Positions 15,405-24,097 of a stretch of 32,300 nt of DNA are shown here, piece after piece. The stretch covers positions 1 through 32,300 of the forward strand of contig JBBINE010000010.1 of NCBI GenBank assembly GCA_037444025.1, written 5' to 3'. The notes under the pieces are model-generated. The model did not search any database and was not told the DNA's origin. It was given only the letters and a program-made list of their open reading frames with translations. The position numbers were made by a program, and so were the translations under genes. This DNA comes from JBBINE01 sp037444025 (lineage in GTDB: Bacteria; Patescibacteriota; Minisyncoccia; UBA6257; HR35). Numbering within the stretch: the stretch's first letter is position 1; the number at the start of each line of letters is the position of its first letter.

Positions 15405-15581
15405 ATGGAAAGATACAATAGAGTGATTTTTATGATAATAGGCGCTTCTTTTCTTCTTTATCTTTTATTTCTCCCTTTTGATATTTATCAATTAAGGAGT
15501 CAGTTGATTAGTCCTCAAGAGGAACTAGAACCTAGACCTAAAACTGGCGAAATTTCTACTGGCACTTTGGTTGTTCCCTAA
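15405..15581 (+). CDS. Small membrane protein, 58 residues
   Basis: An ATG at 15405 opens a 58-residue frame, MERYNRVIFMIIGASFLL and onward, ending EISTGTLVVP at the TAA 15579-15581. A hydrophobic stretch (about 7-25, IFMIIGASFLLYLLFLPF) predicts one membrane span, followed by a Gln/Glu/Pro-rich outer or cytoplasmic tail of about 30 residues. It fills the gap between RNase J (11 bases upstream) and lepA (36 bases downstream) on the same strand, which favours a real gene. No family is recognised. CPR genomes carry many such short unassigned membrane proteins. Confidence 0.6.
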   Translation: MERYNRVIFMIIGASFLLYLLFLPFDIYQLRSQLISPQEELEPRPKTGEISTGTLVVP

Positions 15582-15617
15582 AAATTACGATTTTTATTTT
15601 TATTTTAAAATTAGTTA

Positions 15618-17393
15618 ATGGAAAATATTCGCAATTTTGCTATCATTGCTCATATTGATCATGGAAAATCAACTTTAGCAGATAGATTTTTAGAAATTAC
15701 GGAAACTATTCCTCAAGATAAATTAAAGCCTCAATATCTAGATAGACTTTCTTTAGAACGAGAAAAAGGAATTACTATCAAAATGCAGCCAGTAACGATG
15801 GAATATAAAGGTTATATTTTAAATCTAATTGATACTCCTGGACATATTGATTTTTCCTATGAAGTTTCTCGAGCTTTGGCGGCAGTGGAAGGCGCCCTGT
15901 TGTTAGTAGATGGAACACAAGGAATCCAGGCTCAAACAATTGCTAATCTTGAGTTAGCTAAAAAACAAGGTTTAAAAATAATTCCTATTGTTAATAAAAT
16001 TGATCTTGAAATTTACAATCTTGATGAATTAATTGATGAGCTTAAAATTTTGACGGGAGAGGAAAAAGTTTTTTTAATTTCGGCTAAAACTGGTTTGGGG
16101 GTAAATGAACTTTTAGAAGCTATTATCGAAAAAATACCTCCACCACGAAAAGAGTTAAATAAAATTGATCTAGATAATAGTTTATCTTTGGTTTTTGATT
16201 CTCATTACGATAACTATTTAGGAATTGTAGCTCATGTTAGAGTTTTTAATGGTTTATTTAAAAAATTTGAAACTGCTTATTTAAAACAGGCTAATTATGA
16301 ATTTAAAATTACCCAGGCAGGAATTTTTGATCCCGATCTTAAAGAAAGAAAAGAATTAGAAGCAGGAATGATAGGTTATATAGCTACGGGTATTAAAGAT
16401 CCAGGCATCTTGAAAATAGGAGAAACAATCGTTTTAAACCCTTCGACGCCAGCTTTGCCAGGTTATGAAGAAGCAAAACCTGTTGTTTTTGCTAATGTTT
16501 TTCCTTCAGAGAATGTAAATTTTGATAATTTTACTTTTAATTTAAACAGATTGCGCCTCAATGATCCCTCTGTTACTTTAGAACCAGTTTCTTCTTTTTT
16601 AGGCAGGGGATATTTGATTGGTTGTTTGGGTTTGCTTCACTTAGAAATTTTTCAAGAAAGATTAAAAAGAGAATTAGGTACTGATGTTATTTTAACTTCT
16701 CCCTCGGTAGAATACTTGATAGAATTGAAAAACGGTGAGGAGGTTTTTATCAAGGATATAACTAAATTACCGCCCTTAGAAAAAATAAGACAAATCAAAG
16801 AACCATGGTCTAGGGCTACAGTTTATACTCCTTTATCATTTTCTGAAGCGGTGATTAATCTTTTAAAAAGAAACAGAGCTGAAATTGAAGAAAGTATAAT
16901 TGAGGGAGGTATTTTGAAGATAAATGCTCAAGTGCCTTTAGCCGAGCTTATTTCTGGCTTTTATGATTCTTTGAAATCAGTCTCTTCGGGTTATGCTTCC
17001 TTAAAGTGGAGTTTTTTAGACTATCAATCAGGAGATTTAGTTTTGTTAGATATTTTGGTAGCTGAAGAAAAAAGTTTATCTTTAAGAAGAATTGTAAGTA
17101 GATTTAAAGCAGAAGAAATTGGTAGAAAGATTTTACTTCAGCTAAAAGAACTATTGCCCCGCGAAGAATTTCCTATTAAATTACAAGCAGCTATTGATGG
17201 GAAAATTATTTGCCGAGAGACAATTCCTGCTCTTAGAAAAGATGTTGCTGGTTGGCTTTATGGAGGAGATAGAACTAGAAAGATGAAGCTTTGGAAAAAA
17301 CAGAAACAAGGAAAGAAAAAATTGGAAATTTTAGGGAAAGGAAAAGTTAAAATCCCCAATCATGTTTTAATTAAAATTTTGAAAACCGATTAA
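15618..17393 (+). CDS. lepA: Elongation factor 4 (LepA)
   Basis: LepA is a ribosome-associated GTPase linked to back-translocation and to 30S biogenesis. The 591 residues are near the usual 597-600. The G motifs AHIDHGKST (11-19), DTPGH (72-76) and NKID (126-129) are present, and the C-terminal domain unique to LepA shows DRTRKMKLWKKQKQGKKKL. Domain IV of EF-G is absent, as expected, and this separates it from the fusA product at 9603. It converges on priA with only six bases between the stops. Confidence 0.97.
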   Translation: MENIRNFAIIAHIDHGKSTLADRFLEITETIPQDKLKPQYLDRLSLEREKGITIKMQPVTMEYKGYILNLIDTPGHIDFSYEVSRALAAVEGALLLVDGTQGIQAQTIANLELAKKQGLKIIPIVNKIDLEIYNLDELIDELKILTGEEKVFLISAKTGLGVNELLEAIIEKIPPPRKELNKIDLDNSLSLVFDSHYDNYLGIVAHVRVFNGLFKKFETAYLKQANYEFKITQAGIFDPDLKERKELEAGMIGYIATGIKDPGILKIGETIVLNPSTPALPGYEEAKPVVFANVFPSENVNFDNFTFNLNRLRLNDPSVTLEPVSSFLGRGYLIGCLGLLHLEIFQERLKRELGTDVILTSPSVEYLIELKNGEEVFIKDITKLPPLEKIRQIKEPWSRATVYTPLSFSEAVINLLKRNRAEIEESIIEGGILKINAQVPLAELISGFYDSLKSVSSGYASLKWSFLDYQSGDLVLLDILVAEEKSLSLRRIVSRFKAEEIGRKILLQLKELLPREEFPIKLQAAIDGKIICRETIPALRKDVAGWLYGGDRTRKMKLWKKQKQGKKKLEILGKGKVKIPNHVLIKILKTD

Positions 17394-17399
17394 GAAAAA

Positions 17400-19136
17400 C
17401 TATAGTTGTTCAGCATCTATTTCAATTTCTTCAATTTCAATATCTTCAAGAAATTTTCTTAAATTAAAATTTAAATCTTCGTTTATTTTTAAAATCAGTT
17501 GAAGAAAAAATTTTTTTCTTTTTTTAGGCGGATAAGAAAAAACTGGTCCGATAATTTCTATCTTCTCTGATTGAGAATTTTGTTTTGCTAATAAAAAATT
17601 TTTAGTTTTTATTAACTTTTCTTGAAGTTTCAAAATATCTTGACCTCCATATTTTAAAATTATCAGTCTTCTGAAAGGAGGTAATTTATTATTTTTTCTT
17701 TCTTCTAAAAGATAATCTATTATTTTACCTTCACTAATTTTTTCTTCGATAAATTCATTTTTAATTTTCGAGAAAAGAAAGACATTTTCCGTTTTTTGAT
17801 AAAAAAAATCTAAAATTCTAATAAATCTTTCTCGTAAAAACAAGTTAAAAGTGTGATAAAACTGGTCAAAGTTAAAAAAGAAAAAAGCATCGATGGATTT
17901 AATTTCTGGATTAATAGTTAAGAGACTTCCTACCATATCTATTTTTTCTGAATTATTAAAAAGTTTTATCAATTTTTTGCTTTCTTTATCTAAAAAGATA
18001 ACATTTCTTCCTAAATTTAAAAGATATTTATGTACATTGCTAGCAGAATATGTTAGGTTAAAAATTTCCAATTTGCTATGGCAATTATCACAGGTATTTA
18101 TATTTTTATAATTTTTTAAGCAATGAGGGCAATAAAAACTAAATTTATCGACTGTTTCTTCGGAAGATAAAGATAAAAATTGGTCACAATTTTGACACCT
18201 TAAAAGAGAAAAACAATTTTGACATATGACTTTGGTAACTGTTTTTTGGGGAACAAATATTATAGTTTTGTTAAAATTGTTTATTTTTTTTTCGAAATCG
18301 TCAAGGGTTGATATTTTTTGGAAAGCAATTTTATTTTCTTTAAAGAGATTAAAATTATTAATTGAATAAAAAGAGGGTATATTCCCCCAAGGAATATAAG
18401 GTATTTTATTTATCTCTGAAAATTTAAGAAAAATTTTTCGATAATCAAAATAGGGAGGTTTAAAAAAATCTTTATAAAAAAAAGAACCTTCATCGTAAAC
18501 TATTATTTTATCTAATCCTATCCAAGGTAAAAAAATACCATTTTTGTTCGAGATAAATATATTTTTTTCGGGTGTCATAATTTTCTTTAAGAGATTTTCG
18601 AAATTTTTAGAAGATAAGCTTGATTTAATAACTAATGGTTGAGATTTAAATTTTGTTTCTATTTCTTTTGCCACTGTAGAAAGATAATTTTCATTAGGCA
18701 CCAAGACTAAAATTTTTTCTCCTTTTTTCAAACTTGTTTTTTTATGGAAATAAGATCTTTCTAATTTTTTATTGATTTCAATCATTTTGTTAAGATAAGG
18801 AAAAAACAAAGATAAAGAAGAAGCTAATGATAAGTTAGCATAATTTTTGAGCCAGAAAGCTAATTTAACTTGGTTATCGGAGATAATTGATTGAGAGTTA
18901 ACTACTTGTAATATAGGCTTTAATTCTATTTTAGATTTTTTAATAAACCAACGTTTTCGAAAAATAGGCTCACTATTAAAAACATAACCAAATATTTTTC
19001 TTTTTTTAAATTCAATCTTTACTATGGCTCCCCTGAATATTTCTTTTTTGCTTTGATAGGAAAAAAAATCGGGTGCTTTTGCCGGAAGTCTAACTAATGG
19101 TATAATATCTATAATTAAAAAATTTTTTGTGACCAT
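17400..19136 (-). CDS. priA: Primosomal protein PriA homologue lacking helicase motifs
   Basis: PriA reloads the replicative helicase at stalled forks. The 578 residues (E. coli PriA has 732) keep the N-terminal 3'-end binding region (about 7-110) and the eight-cysteine zinc module (Cys305, 308, 314, 317, 336, 339, 349, 352), which identify the family. The ATPase parts look lost: where GSGKT is expected (about 120-140) there is FHKKTSLKKGEKILVLVP, the DEEH box is DEGS (215-218), and the motif V/VI area (about 395-450) has no QxxGRxGR. A structural, non-helicase role in primosome assembly is inferred, comparable to actinobacterial PriA. Its ATG overlaps the divergent mreB ATG. Confidence 0.85.
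   Translation of the reverse strand: MVTKNFLIIDIIPLVRLPAKAPDFFSYQSKKEIFRGAIVKIEFKKRKIFGYVFNSEPIFRKRWFIKKSKIELKPILQVVNSQSIISDNQVKLAFWLKNYANLSLASSLSLFFPYLNKMIEINKKLERSYFHKKTSLKKGEKILVLVPNENYLSTVAKEIETKFKSQPLVIKSSLSSKNFENLLKKIMTPEKNIFISNKNGIFLPWIGLDKIIVYDEGSFFYKDFFKPPYFDYRKIFLKFSEINKIPYIPWGNIPSFYSINNFNLFKENKIAFQKISTLDDFEKKINNFNKTIIFVPQKTVTKVICQNCFSLLRCQNCDQFLSLSSEETVDKFSFYCPHCLKNYKNINTCDNCHSKLEIFNLTYSASNVHKYLLNLGRNVIFLDKESKKLIKLFNNSEKIDMVGSLLTINPEIKSIDAFFFFNFDQFYHTFNLFLRERFIRILDFFYQKTENVFLFSKIKNEFIEEKISEGKIIDYLLEERKNNKLPPFRRLIILKYGGQDILKLQEKLIKTKNFLLAKQNSQSEKIEIIGPVFSYPPKKRKKFFLQLILKINEDLNFNLRKFLEDIEIEEIEIDAEQL
19098..19106 (+). promoter_or_regulatory. Extended -10 promoter of the mreB1 run, inside priA
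   Basis: TGGTATAAT is the same extended -10 found before rpsO and tRNA-Asp. It lies within the 5' coding part of priA on the opposite strand. It would give a leader of about 22 bases to the ATG at 19135. A second TATAAT at 19110-19115 would give about 13 bases or fewer. Confidence 0.55.
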
Positions 19137-20166
19137 GATTTTTAAAGTAGGTATTGACTTAGGTACCGCTAATACGAATGTTTATCTTCCCAATAGGGGC
19201 GTGGTGATTACTGAACCAACAGTGGTAGCTTATGATGAAAATTTACAAAAAATTTTAGCTGTGGGTAAAGATGCTAAAGAGATGATAGGTAAAACACCAA
19301 AAGATATAAAAATATATCGTCCCTTAAAAGAAGGGGTAATTGCTGATTATAAGGCTACTTTAGCTATTTTAAGACATTTTTTAAATAAGTTAAAAATTAC
19401 GAAATTTTTAAAGCCCAGTTTGGTAGTTTCAGTGCCTGCCGGAGTTACTTCAACAGAAAAAAGAGCTATTATCGATGCTGGTTTAGAAGCCGGAGCTAGA
19501 GAAGTTTTTCCTATAAAAGAGCCAATTTTAGCTTCCCTAGGTGCCGAAATGCCCATTCAATCACCTCTGGGCAATATGATAGTTAATATAGGAGGAGGAA
19601 CTTCGGAAATAGCCATTATTTCTTTGGGAGGAATAGTTACTTTTGAATCTTTGAAAATAGCTGGAGATAAGATGGATGAAGCTATTAGGGATTATTTGAG
19701 GCGTAAATTTAATTTAGCCATCGGAGAAAAAACTGCTGAAAATTTAAAGATAGAAATAGGTTCAGCTTTGCCTACAATAAAAAATAATAACGGATCTGAA
19801 CGCCAAGAAAAAATTCTTAGCAAAGAAGTTCATGGGGTTGATTTACTTAACGGTTTACCTAGATCGGTTAAGATTTATTCTTATCAAATTGCTGAAGCTC
19901 TTCAAAAGGAATTAAAGGAAATTACCAATGCCATTAAAAGAGTTTTAGCAGCTACACCACCAGAATTGGTAGCTGATATTATGGAAAACGGAATGGTTTT
20001 GTCTGGTGGAGGTGCTTTGCTTCGAGATATTGATATTTTGATCTCTCAACAAACATCGGTAAAAGCTTATGTAGCCGAAGATCCTCTTTATGCGGTAGCT
20101 CGAGGTACAGGTAAAGTTCTTGATAAAATTGATCTTTATAAAAAAGTGGTAGAATCTCATTATTAA
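19135..20166 (+). CDS. mreB: MreB-like actin homologue, first paralogue, Asp to Asn in the ATP site
   Basis: MreB filaments guide cell-wall elongation. The protein has 343 residues from ATG 19135 (a GTG at 19129 would add two). It carries the actin-fold signatures GIDLGTANTN (phosphate 1), PAGVTSTEKRA, IKEP with Glu129, NIGGGTSEIAIISLGG (phosphate 2) and LSGGGALLRDID (adenosine). In phosphate 2 the usual Asp of VDIGGGT is Asn151; this Asp (Asp158 in Bacillus MreB) is important for ATP hydrolysis. This copy may therefore bind ATP but turn it over slowly. A second, canonical MreB lies at 24098. It begins a coupled run that ends with mreD; holB-like follows after five bases. Confidence 0.9.
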   Translation: MIFKVGIDLGTANTNVYLPNRGVVITEPTVVAYDENLQKILAVGKDAKEMIGKTPKDIKIYRPLKEGVIADYKATLAILRHFLNKLKITKFLKPSLVVSVPAGVTSTEKRAIIDAGLEAGAREVFPIKEPILASLGAEMPIQSPLGNMIVNIGGGTSEIAIISLGGIVTFESLKIAGDKMDEAIRDYLRRKFNLAIGEKTAENLKIEIGSALPTIKNNNGSERQEKILSKEVHGVDLLNGLPRSVKIYSYQIAEALQKELKEITNAIKRVLAATPPELVADIMENGMVLSGGGALLRDIDILISQQTSVKAYVAEDPLYAVARGTGKVLDKIDLYKKVVESHY

Positions 20167-20171
20167 CTTTC

Positions 20172-20954
20172 ATGATTGATGAGAAAACAAAAAAAATTTT
20201 AGATAATATCATTTGGGGAAAAGAAAATGCTTCCGTTTTGATTTTTGGAGCAGAGGGAATTGGCAAATTTTGGACTTTGAAAAACTATCTTCAAGAAAAA
20301 AATAAATTATTATCCGATCTTATAATTATTGATTCAGAAAGCAAATTTTTTCAAATTGATACTGCCAGATTCATCTCTAATATTTCTTCTTATAAAACAG
20401 ATTTTAAAAGAATTATCTTAGTGAATGATTTTCATAAATTTCAAAAAGAAGCTCAAAATGTTCTTCTTAAAGTTTTAGAGAAAACTAATGTTCCTATGGT
20501 TTTTTTTCTCGTAACTCACAGATTAAATAAAGTTTTATCAACAATTAAATCTAGAAGTTTGCTTTTGCGTTTTCCTCTTCCTAGTTATGAGGAACATTTG
20601 GAAATTCTAAAAAAAAGAAATTATAATCTAGATGACATCAAGCTTGTTCTTAAAATTTATCCTTTTCAGCCGGGTAAAACAATTAATTTATTAGAAAATA
20701 GCGCTAAGATAAAAATTTTAAAAAAATTTATCAAGAGTGATAATTTAAAGAAAATTCTTCTTCTTGAAGAAATTGAAAAAAATTTTAGCCTAGCAGAATT
20801 TTTAGAAATTTTACTTAATCTAGAAAGAGTTGATCTTTTAAAGAATAAAATAAATCTTAATAGAATCAAAAGAATAATGAGTTTATATTTTGATTCTGAT
20901 TACTATTTAAATGATGAGTTACAGTTAATTAATTTGATTCTAAATTATGGATGA
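20172..20954 (+). CDS. holB: DNA polymerase III delta-prime-like AAA+ protein
   Basis: The 260 residues look like a small clamp-loader AAA+ subunit. There is a P-loop-like FGAEGIGKFWTL (25-36) in which the residue after Lys is Phe rather than Thr/Ser, an acidic strand IILVNDFHKFQKEAQNVLLKVLE, and the sensor region THRLNKVLSTIKSRSLLLRFPLPS. The family's zinc cysteines are missing. Delta-prime subunits do not usually hydrolyse ATP, so the weak P-loop fits delta-prime better than gamma/tau. It overlaps the next small gene by eight bases. A divergent DnaX-like protein remains possible. Confidence 0.75.
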   Translation: MIDEKTKKILDNIIWGKENASVLIFGAEGIGKFWTLKNYLQEKNKLLSDLIIIDSESKFFQIDTARFISNISSYKTDFKRIILVNDFHKFQKEAQNVLLKVLEKTNVPMVFFLVTHRLNKVLSTIKSRSLLLRFPLPSYEEHLEILKKRNYNLDDIKLVLKIYPFQPGKTINLLENSAKIKILKKFIKSDNLKKILLLEEIEKNFSLAEFLEILLNLERVDLLKNKINLNRIKRIMSLYFDSDYYLNDELQLINLILNYG

Positions 20955-21108
20955 CGCCTGGAAAACATTAAAAAGAATAATTTTCATTCTTTTGTTGTTT
21001 TATTTTATGTTTTTTTTATTAGAAACAGATTTTCTTCTTAAAATAGGACAAATTGAACCCAAAACAAATTTTAGTCGTTATTTATTTAAAATTTTAAATA
21101 TTCAATGA
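20947..21108 (+). CDS. Small membrane protein, 53 residues
   Basis: An ATG at 20947 opens a 53-residue frame, MDDAWKTLKRIIFILLLF and onward, ending YLFKILNIQ at TGA 21106-21108. Residues about 10-26 form one predicted membrane span; the rest is a basic, polar tail. It overlaps the end of the delta-prime-like gene by eight bases and the frr start by four (ATGA at 21105-21108), exactly the coupling pattern of the other genes in this run, and this is good evidence that it is translated. No family is recognised and function is unknown. Confidence 0.65.
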   Translation: MDDAWKTLKRIIFILLLFYFMFFLLETDFLLKIGQIEPKTNFSRYLFKILNIQ

Positions 21109-21668
21109 ACTTAAATTTCAACATAAGCATAAGCGATTTCCGTTCTTCTTTAGAAAAGCTAATTCGTGAATTAGAAGAAAGATTAAAATCAATTCGCGGC
21201 TATAAGTTAAGTCGTGATTTTTTAGAAAATTTAGAAGTTGAAGTTTATCACTCTAAATACCCTCTTAAATCTTTGGGCCTTGTTTCTTCCTTAGATCATT
21301 TAAGTTTTCGTTTTGAACCATTTGATCCTAATTCGCTGACTGAAATTGAGATATCGATTCAAAATAGAAAAATGTCTTTAACATTAATCAAAGAAAAAAA
21401 TTCTTTGATAATTAAATTTCCACCTATGACTGAGGAAATGAGAAAAGATATGGTTAGATCTTTACAAAAAATTAAAGAAGAAATTAAAATTAAAAGTCGA
21501 CAGAAAAGAGATGATTATTTAAAGGAGTTAAAGCAAAAGAAAGAAAGTAGGCAAATTGGCGAGGATGTTTTTTATAAAAATAAAGAATTGTTAGATAAAG
21601 AAATTGATTCTTTTAATAAAAAAGTCGATGAAATATTTTTAAGAAAAGAAAAAGAAATTTTGGGATGA
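21105..21668 (+). CDS. frr: Ribosome recycling factor
   Basis: RRF splits post-termination ribosomes together with EF-G. The 187 residues match the family's length and its long-helix/beta/helix layout, including the PPMTEEMRKDMVRSLQKIKEE segment (about 106-125) and the C-terminal helix with the VDEIFLRKEKEIL end. The N-terminal part is divergent from well-studied RRFs, and the sequence between about 45 and 75 is hard to align by eye. Start and stop both use ATGA overlaps, with the small membrane gene and with rseP. The frr - rseP - proS order is a reduced form of the common bacterial cluster. Confidence 0.92.
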   Translation: MNLNFNISISDFRSSLEKLIRELEERLKSIRGYKLSRDFLENLEVEVYHSKYPLKSLGLVSSLDHLSFRFEPFDPNSLTEIEISIQNRKMSLTLIKEKNSLIIKFPPMTEEMRKDMVRSLQKIKEEIKIKSRQKRDDYLKELKQKKESRQIGEDVFYKNKELLDKEIDSFNKKVDEIFLRKEKEILG

Positions 21669-22690
21669 CAATAATTATTTTTTTAATAACTTTAGGATTA
21701 TTAATAATAATTCACGAGCTAGGTCATTTTTTAACAGCTAAAAAAAGTGGAGCTCTTGTAGAAGAATTTTCCGTTGGTTTACCCCCCAGGATAATTTCTC
21801 GTAAATTTAAAGGTACTTTTTATTCTTTGGGAGCTATTTTATTTGGTGGTTTTGTTAAATTAAGAGGAGAAGATGATCCAAATGATACTCAAGGATTTTT
21901 ATTTTTATCTCCAGGTAAAAAACTTTTGATAGTTTCTGGAGGGGTTATTTTTAATATTCTTTTGGCTTATCTTTTGTTTAGTTTTAGTTTTCTTTGGGGT
22001 TATCCCTTGCCAGCAAATAAAATTGTTATCACAGGTTTAACAGATAATTCTTCGGTAAAAAATTATCTTCAGCCAGGGGATCAAATATTAAAAATAAAAA
22101 AAGGAGAATCCTTTTTTTATTTCTCCAAAGTTCAAGATTTACCTTTTTTCTTAAAGGCTAATCGTGGTCAAGAGGTTAAAATTTTTTATTTAAGACAAGG
22201 GAAAGAAAATTCTTTCCAGATAACAATTCCTCAGTCTGGAATTTTAGGAATTTATTTTAGTAACTTTGAGCTTAAAAAAACGCCTTTTCCCCTTAATTTC
22301 TGGGAAGGCTTAAAAGAATTAATTTCTTATATAGGAAAATTTTTTTATGGTTTAGGAATGTTACTTTTTTCTCTTTTTACCCAAGAAAAAATTAACGCCG
22401 AGATTATAGGTCCTATTGGTATTTATGATGTTTTTAATAATATTAAAAAACTAGGCTATAGTTATGTGCTTTATTTTGTAGGTATTTTATCTTTAAACTT
22501 AGCTTTGATTAATTTTTTACCTTTTCCTGGTCTTGATGGTTCTCGAGCTGTGTTTGCTTTTTATGAAATAATTTCTAAAAATCGTTTAAACTATCAAAAA
22601 GAAAAAATAATTCATCAGATAGGCTTGGTTTTTCTTTTTCTTCTTCTTTTTGTCGTTACTATTAAAGATATTTATAAGCTATGGAGATAA
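21665..22690 (+). CDS. rseP: Site-2 intramembrane metalloprotease (RseP/RasP type)
   Basis: The 341-residue protein has the zinc site HELGH (His17, Glu18, His21) in its first membrane span and the second motif NFLPFPGLDGSR (283-294, Asp291) near the third span. One PDZ-like domain (about 118-190, with LQPGDQILKI) lies between. These proteases cleave transmembrane anti-sigma factors or leftover signal peptides within the membrane. About four spans are visible, at roughly 1-22, 86-112, 220-240 and 265-290, plus one near the C-terminus. It overlaps proS by ten bases. No anti-sigma or sigma gene is nearby, so the substrate is unknown. Confidence 0.93.
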   Translation: MTIIIFLITLGLLIIIHELGHFLTAKKSGALVEEFSVGLPPRIISRKFKGTFYSLGAILFGGFVKLRGEDDPNDTQGFLFLSPGKKLLIVSGGVIFNILLAYLLFSFSFLWGYPLPANKIVITGLTDNSSVKNYLQPGDQILKIKKGESFFYFSKVQDLPFFLKANRGQEVKIFYLRQGKENSFQITIPQSGILGIYFSNFELKKTPFPLNFWEGLKELISYIGKFFYGLGMLLFSLFTQEKINAEIIGPIGIYDVFNNIKKLGYSYVLYFVGILSLNLALINFLPFPGLDGSRAVFAFYEIISKNRLNYQKEKIIHQIGLVFLFLLLFVVTIKDIYKLWR

Positions 22691-24096
22691 AAGATTCTAA
22701 CTGGTATTTAAAAACTTTGATTAAAGCTGGTTTATTTGATTATGGTCCGGTTAAAGGAACAATTGTCTTTAAACCTTATGGTTATAGAATCTGGGAAAAG
22801 ATTCAAAAATACGTAGATGGTGAATTTAAGAAGTTATCAATAGCGAACGCATATTTTCCTTTGTTTATTCCAGAATCTTTTTTGAAGAAGGAAAAACAAC
22901 ATTTAGAAGGATTTTCACCCGAGGTAGCTATAGTTACTTTCGCAGGGGGAGAAGAACTAGAGGAAAGATTAATTGTCAGGCCAACTTCAGAAACAATAAT
23001 TTATCATTTTTTCTCTCAATGGGTAAAGTCTTATCGTGATTTACCTTTGCTAATTAATCAATGGTCTAATGTTGTAAGATGGGAAAAAAGACCTTTTCCT
23101 TTTTTAAGGAATACAGAATTTTTATGGCAAGAAGGTCATACCGCTCATACTTCTCATCAAGAGGCTGTTAAATTCGCTCTTAAGATTTTAGAAATCTACC
23201 AAAAAATCTATCAAGAAATTTTAGGGATTTATGGTTATGCAGGTAAAAAATCTAAAAATGAAAAATTTGCTGGAGCTAAAGATACTTATACTTATGAAAT
23301 TTTGCTTCCAGATGGAAAAGCTCTTCAAGGTTGTACTTCTCATGATTTAGGACAAAATTTTTCTAAAGCCTTCGAGGTTAAATTTCAAGATCAAAAGGGT
23401 CAAGTAAAATACGTATGGCAAACTTCTTTCGGAATTACCACTAGAACAATTGGAGCTCTTTCTTGGGTTCATGGGGATAATCGAGGTTTAGTTTTTCCGC
23501 CGACGGTATCACCTTATCAAATAGTCATTGTACCTATCTATAGCAAAGAAAAAAATAATAAAACCGTTTATAATAAAATTAATTTTTATATTGAGAGAAT
23601 GAAAAAAATAATTTCTGATTATGAATTTATTATTGACCAAAGTGAGCATACTCCCGGTTACAAGTTTAATGAGTGGGATTTAAAAGGCGTACCTCTAAGA
23701 ATAGAGATTGGAAAGAAAGAGGTTGAACAGGAAAAGTTAACTATTTTTCGTCGAGATAAGCAACAAAGGCTAATGATGACCTTAGAAGAATTAGAAAACA
23801 ATTTGAGTTTTTTGTTAAAAGAAATTCAGGTTAATTTATATACCAAGTCGAAAGAATTTACCGAAAAAAATACTCGTTTTGTGAAAAGTTACGAAGAATT
23901 TAAAAAAGTAATTTTCGTCAACAAGGGTTTTGTGAAAGCATTTTGGTGCGAGCAAGAAAAATGTGAGTTTAAGATAAAAGAAGAAACAAAAGCAACGACA
24001 AGATGTTTGCCTTTAAATAGTGAAAAGTCTTCTGGTAGATGTATTTATTGTAAGCAAAAGGCTGAAAACATTTGGTTATTTGCTCAGTCATATTAA
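22681..24096 (+). CDS. proS: Prolyl-tRNA synthetase, archaeal/eukaryotic-like form
   Basis: ProRS charges tRNA-Pro. The 471 residues have the class II motifs: motif 2 around QWSNVVRWEKRPFPFLRNTEFLWQE and motif 3 around TRTIGALSWVHGDNRGL. The editing insertion of the classical bacterial enzyme between motifs 2 and 3 is absent. A C-terminal cysteine cluster (FWCEQEKCEF, TTRCLP, GRCIYCK) and the final ...LFAQSY tyrosine are typical of the archaeal/eukaryotic-type ProRS that many bacteria also carry. A cysteine-containing QGCTSHDLGQNFSKAF region is intact. It overlaps rseP by ten bases and is one base from the ATG of mreB2. Confidence 0.95.
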   Translation: MEIKDSNWYLKTLIKAGLFDYGPVKGTIVFKPYGYRIWEKIQKYVDGEFKKLSIANAYFPLFIPESFLKKEKQHLEGFSPEVAIVTFAGGEELEERLIVRPTSETIIYHFFSQWVKSYRDLPLLINQWSNVVRWEKRPFPFLRNTEFLWQEGHTAHTSHQEAVKFALKILEIYQKIYQEILGIYGYAGKKSKNEKFAGAKDTYTYEILLPDGKALQGCTSHDLGQNFSKAFEVKFQDQKGQVKYVWQTSFGITTRTIGALSWVHGDNRGLVFPPTVSPYQIVIVPIYSKEKNNKTVYNKINFYIERMKKIISDYEFIIDQSEHTPGYKFNEWDLKGVPLRIEIGKKEVEQEKLTIFRRDKQQRLMMTLEELENNLSFLLKEIQVNLYTKSKEFTEKNTRFVKSYEEFKKVIFVNKGFVKAFWCEQEKCEFKIKEETKATTRCLPLNSEKSSGRCIYCKQKAENIWLFAQSY

Positions 24097-24097
24097 G

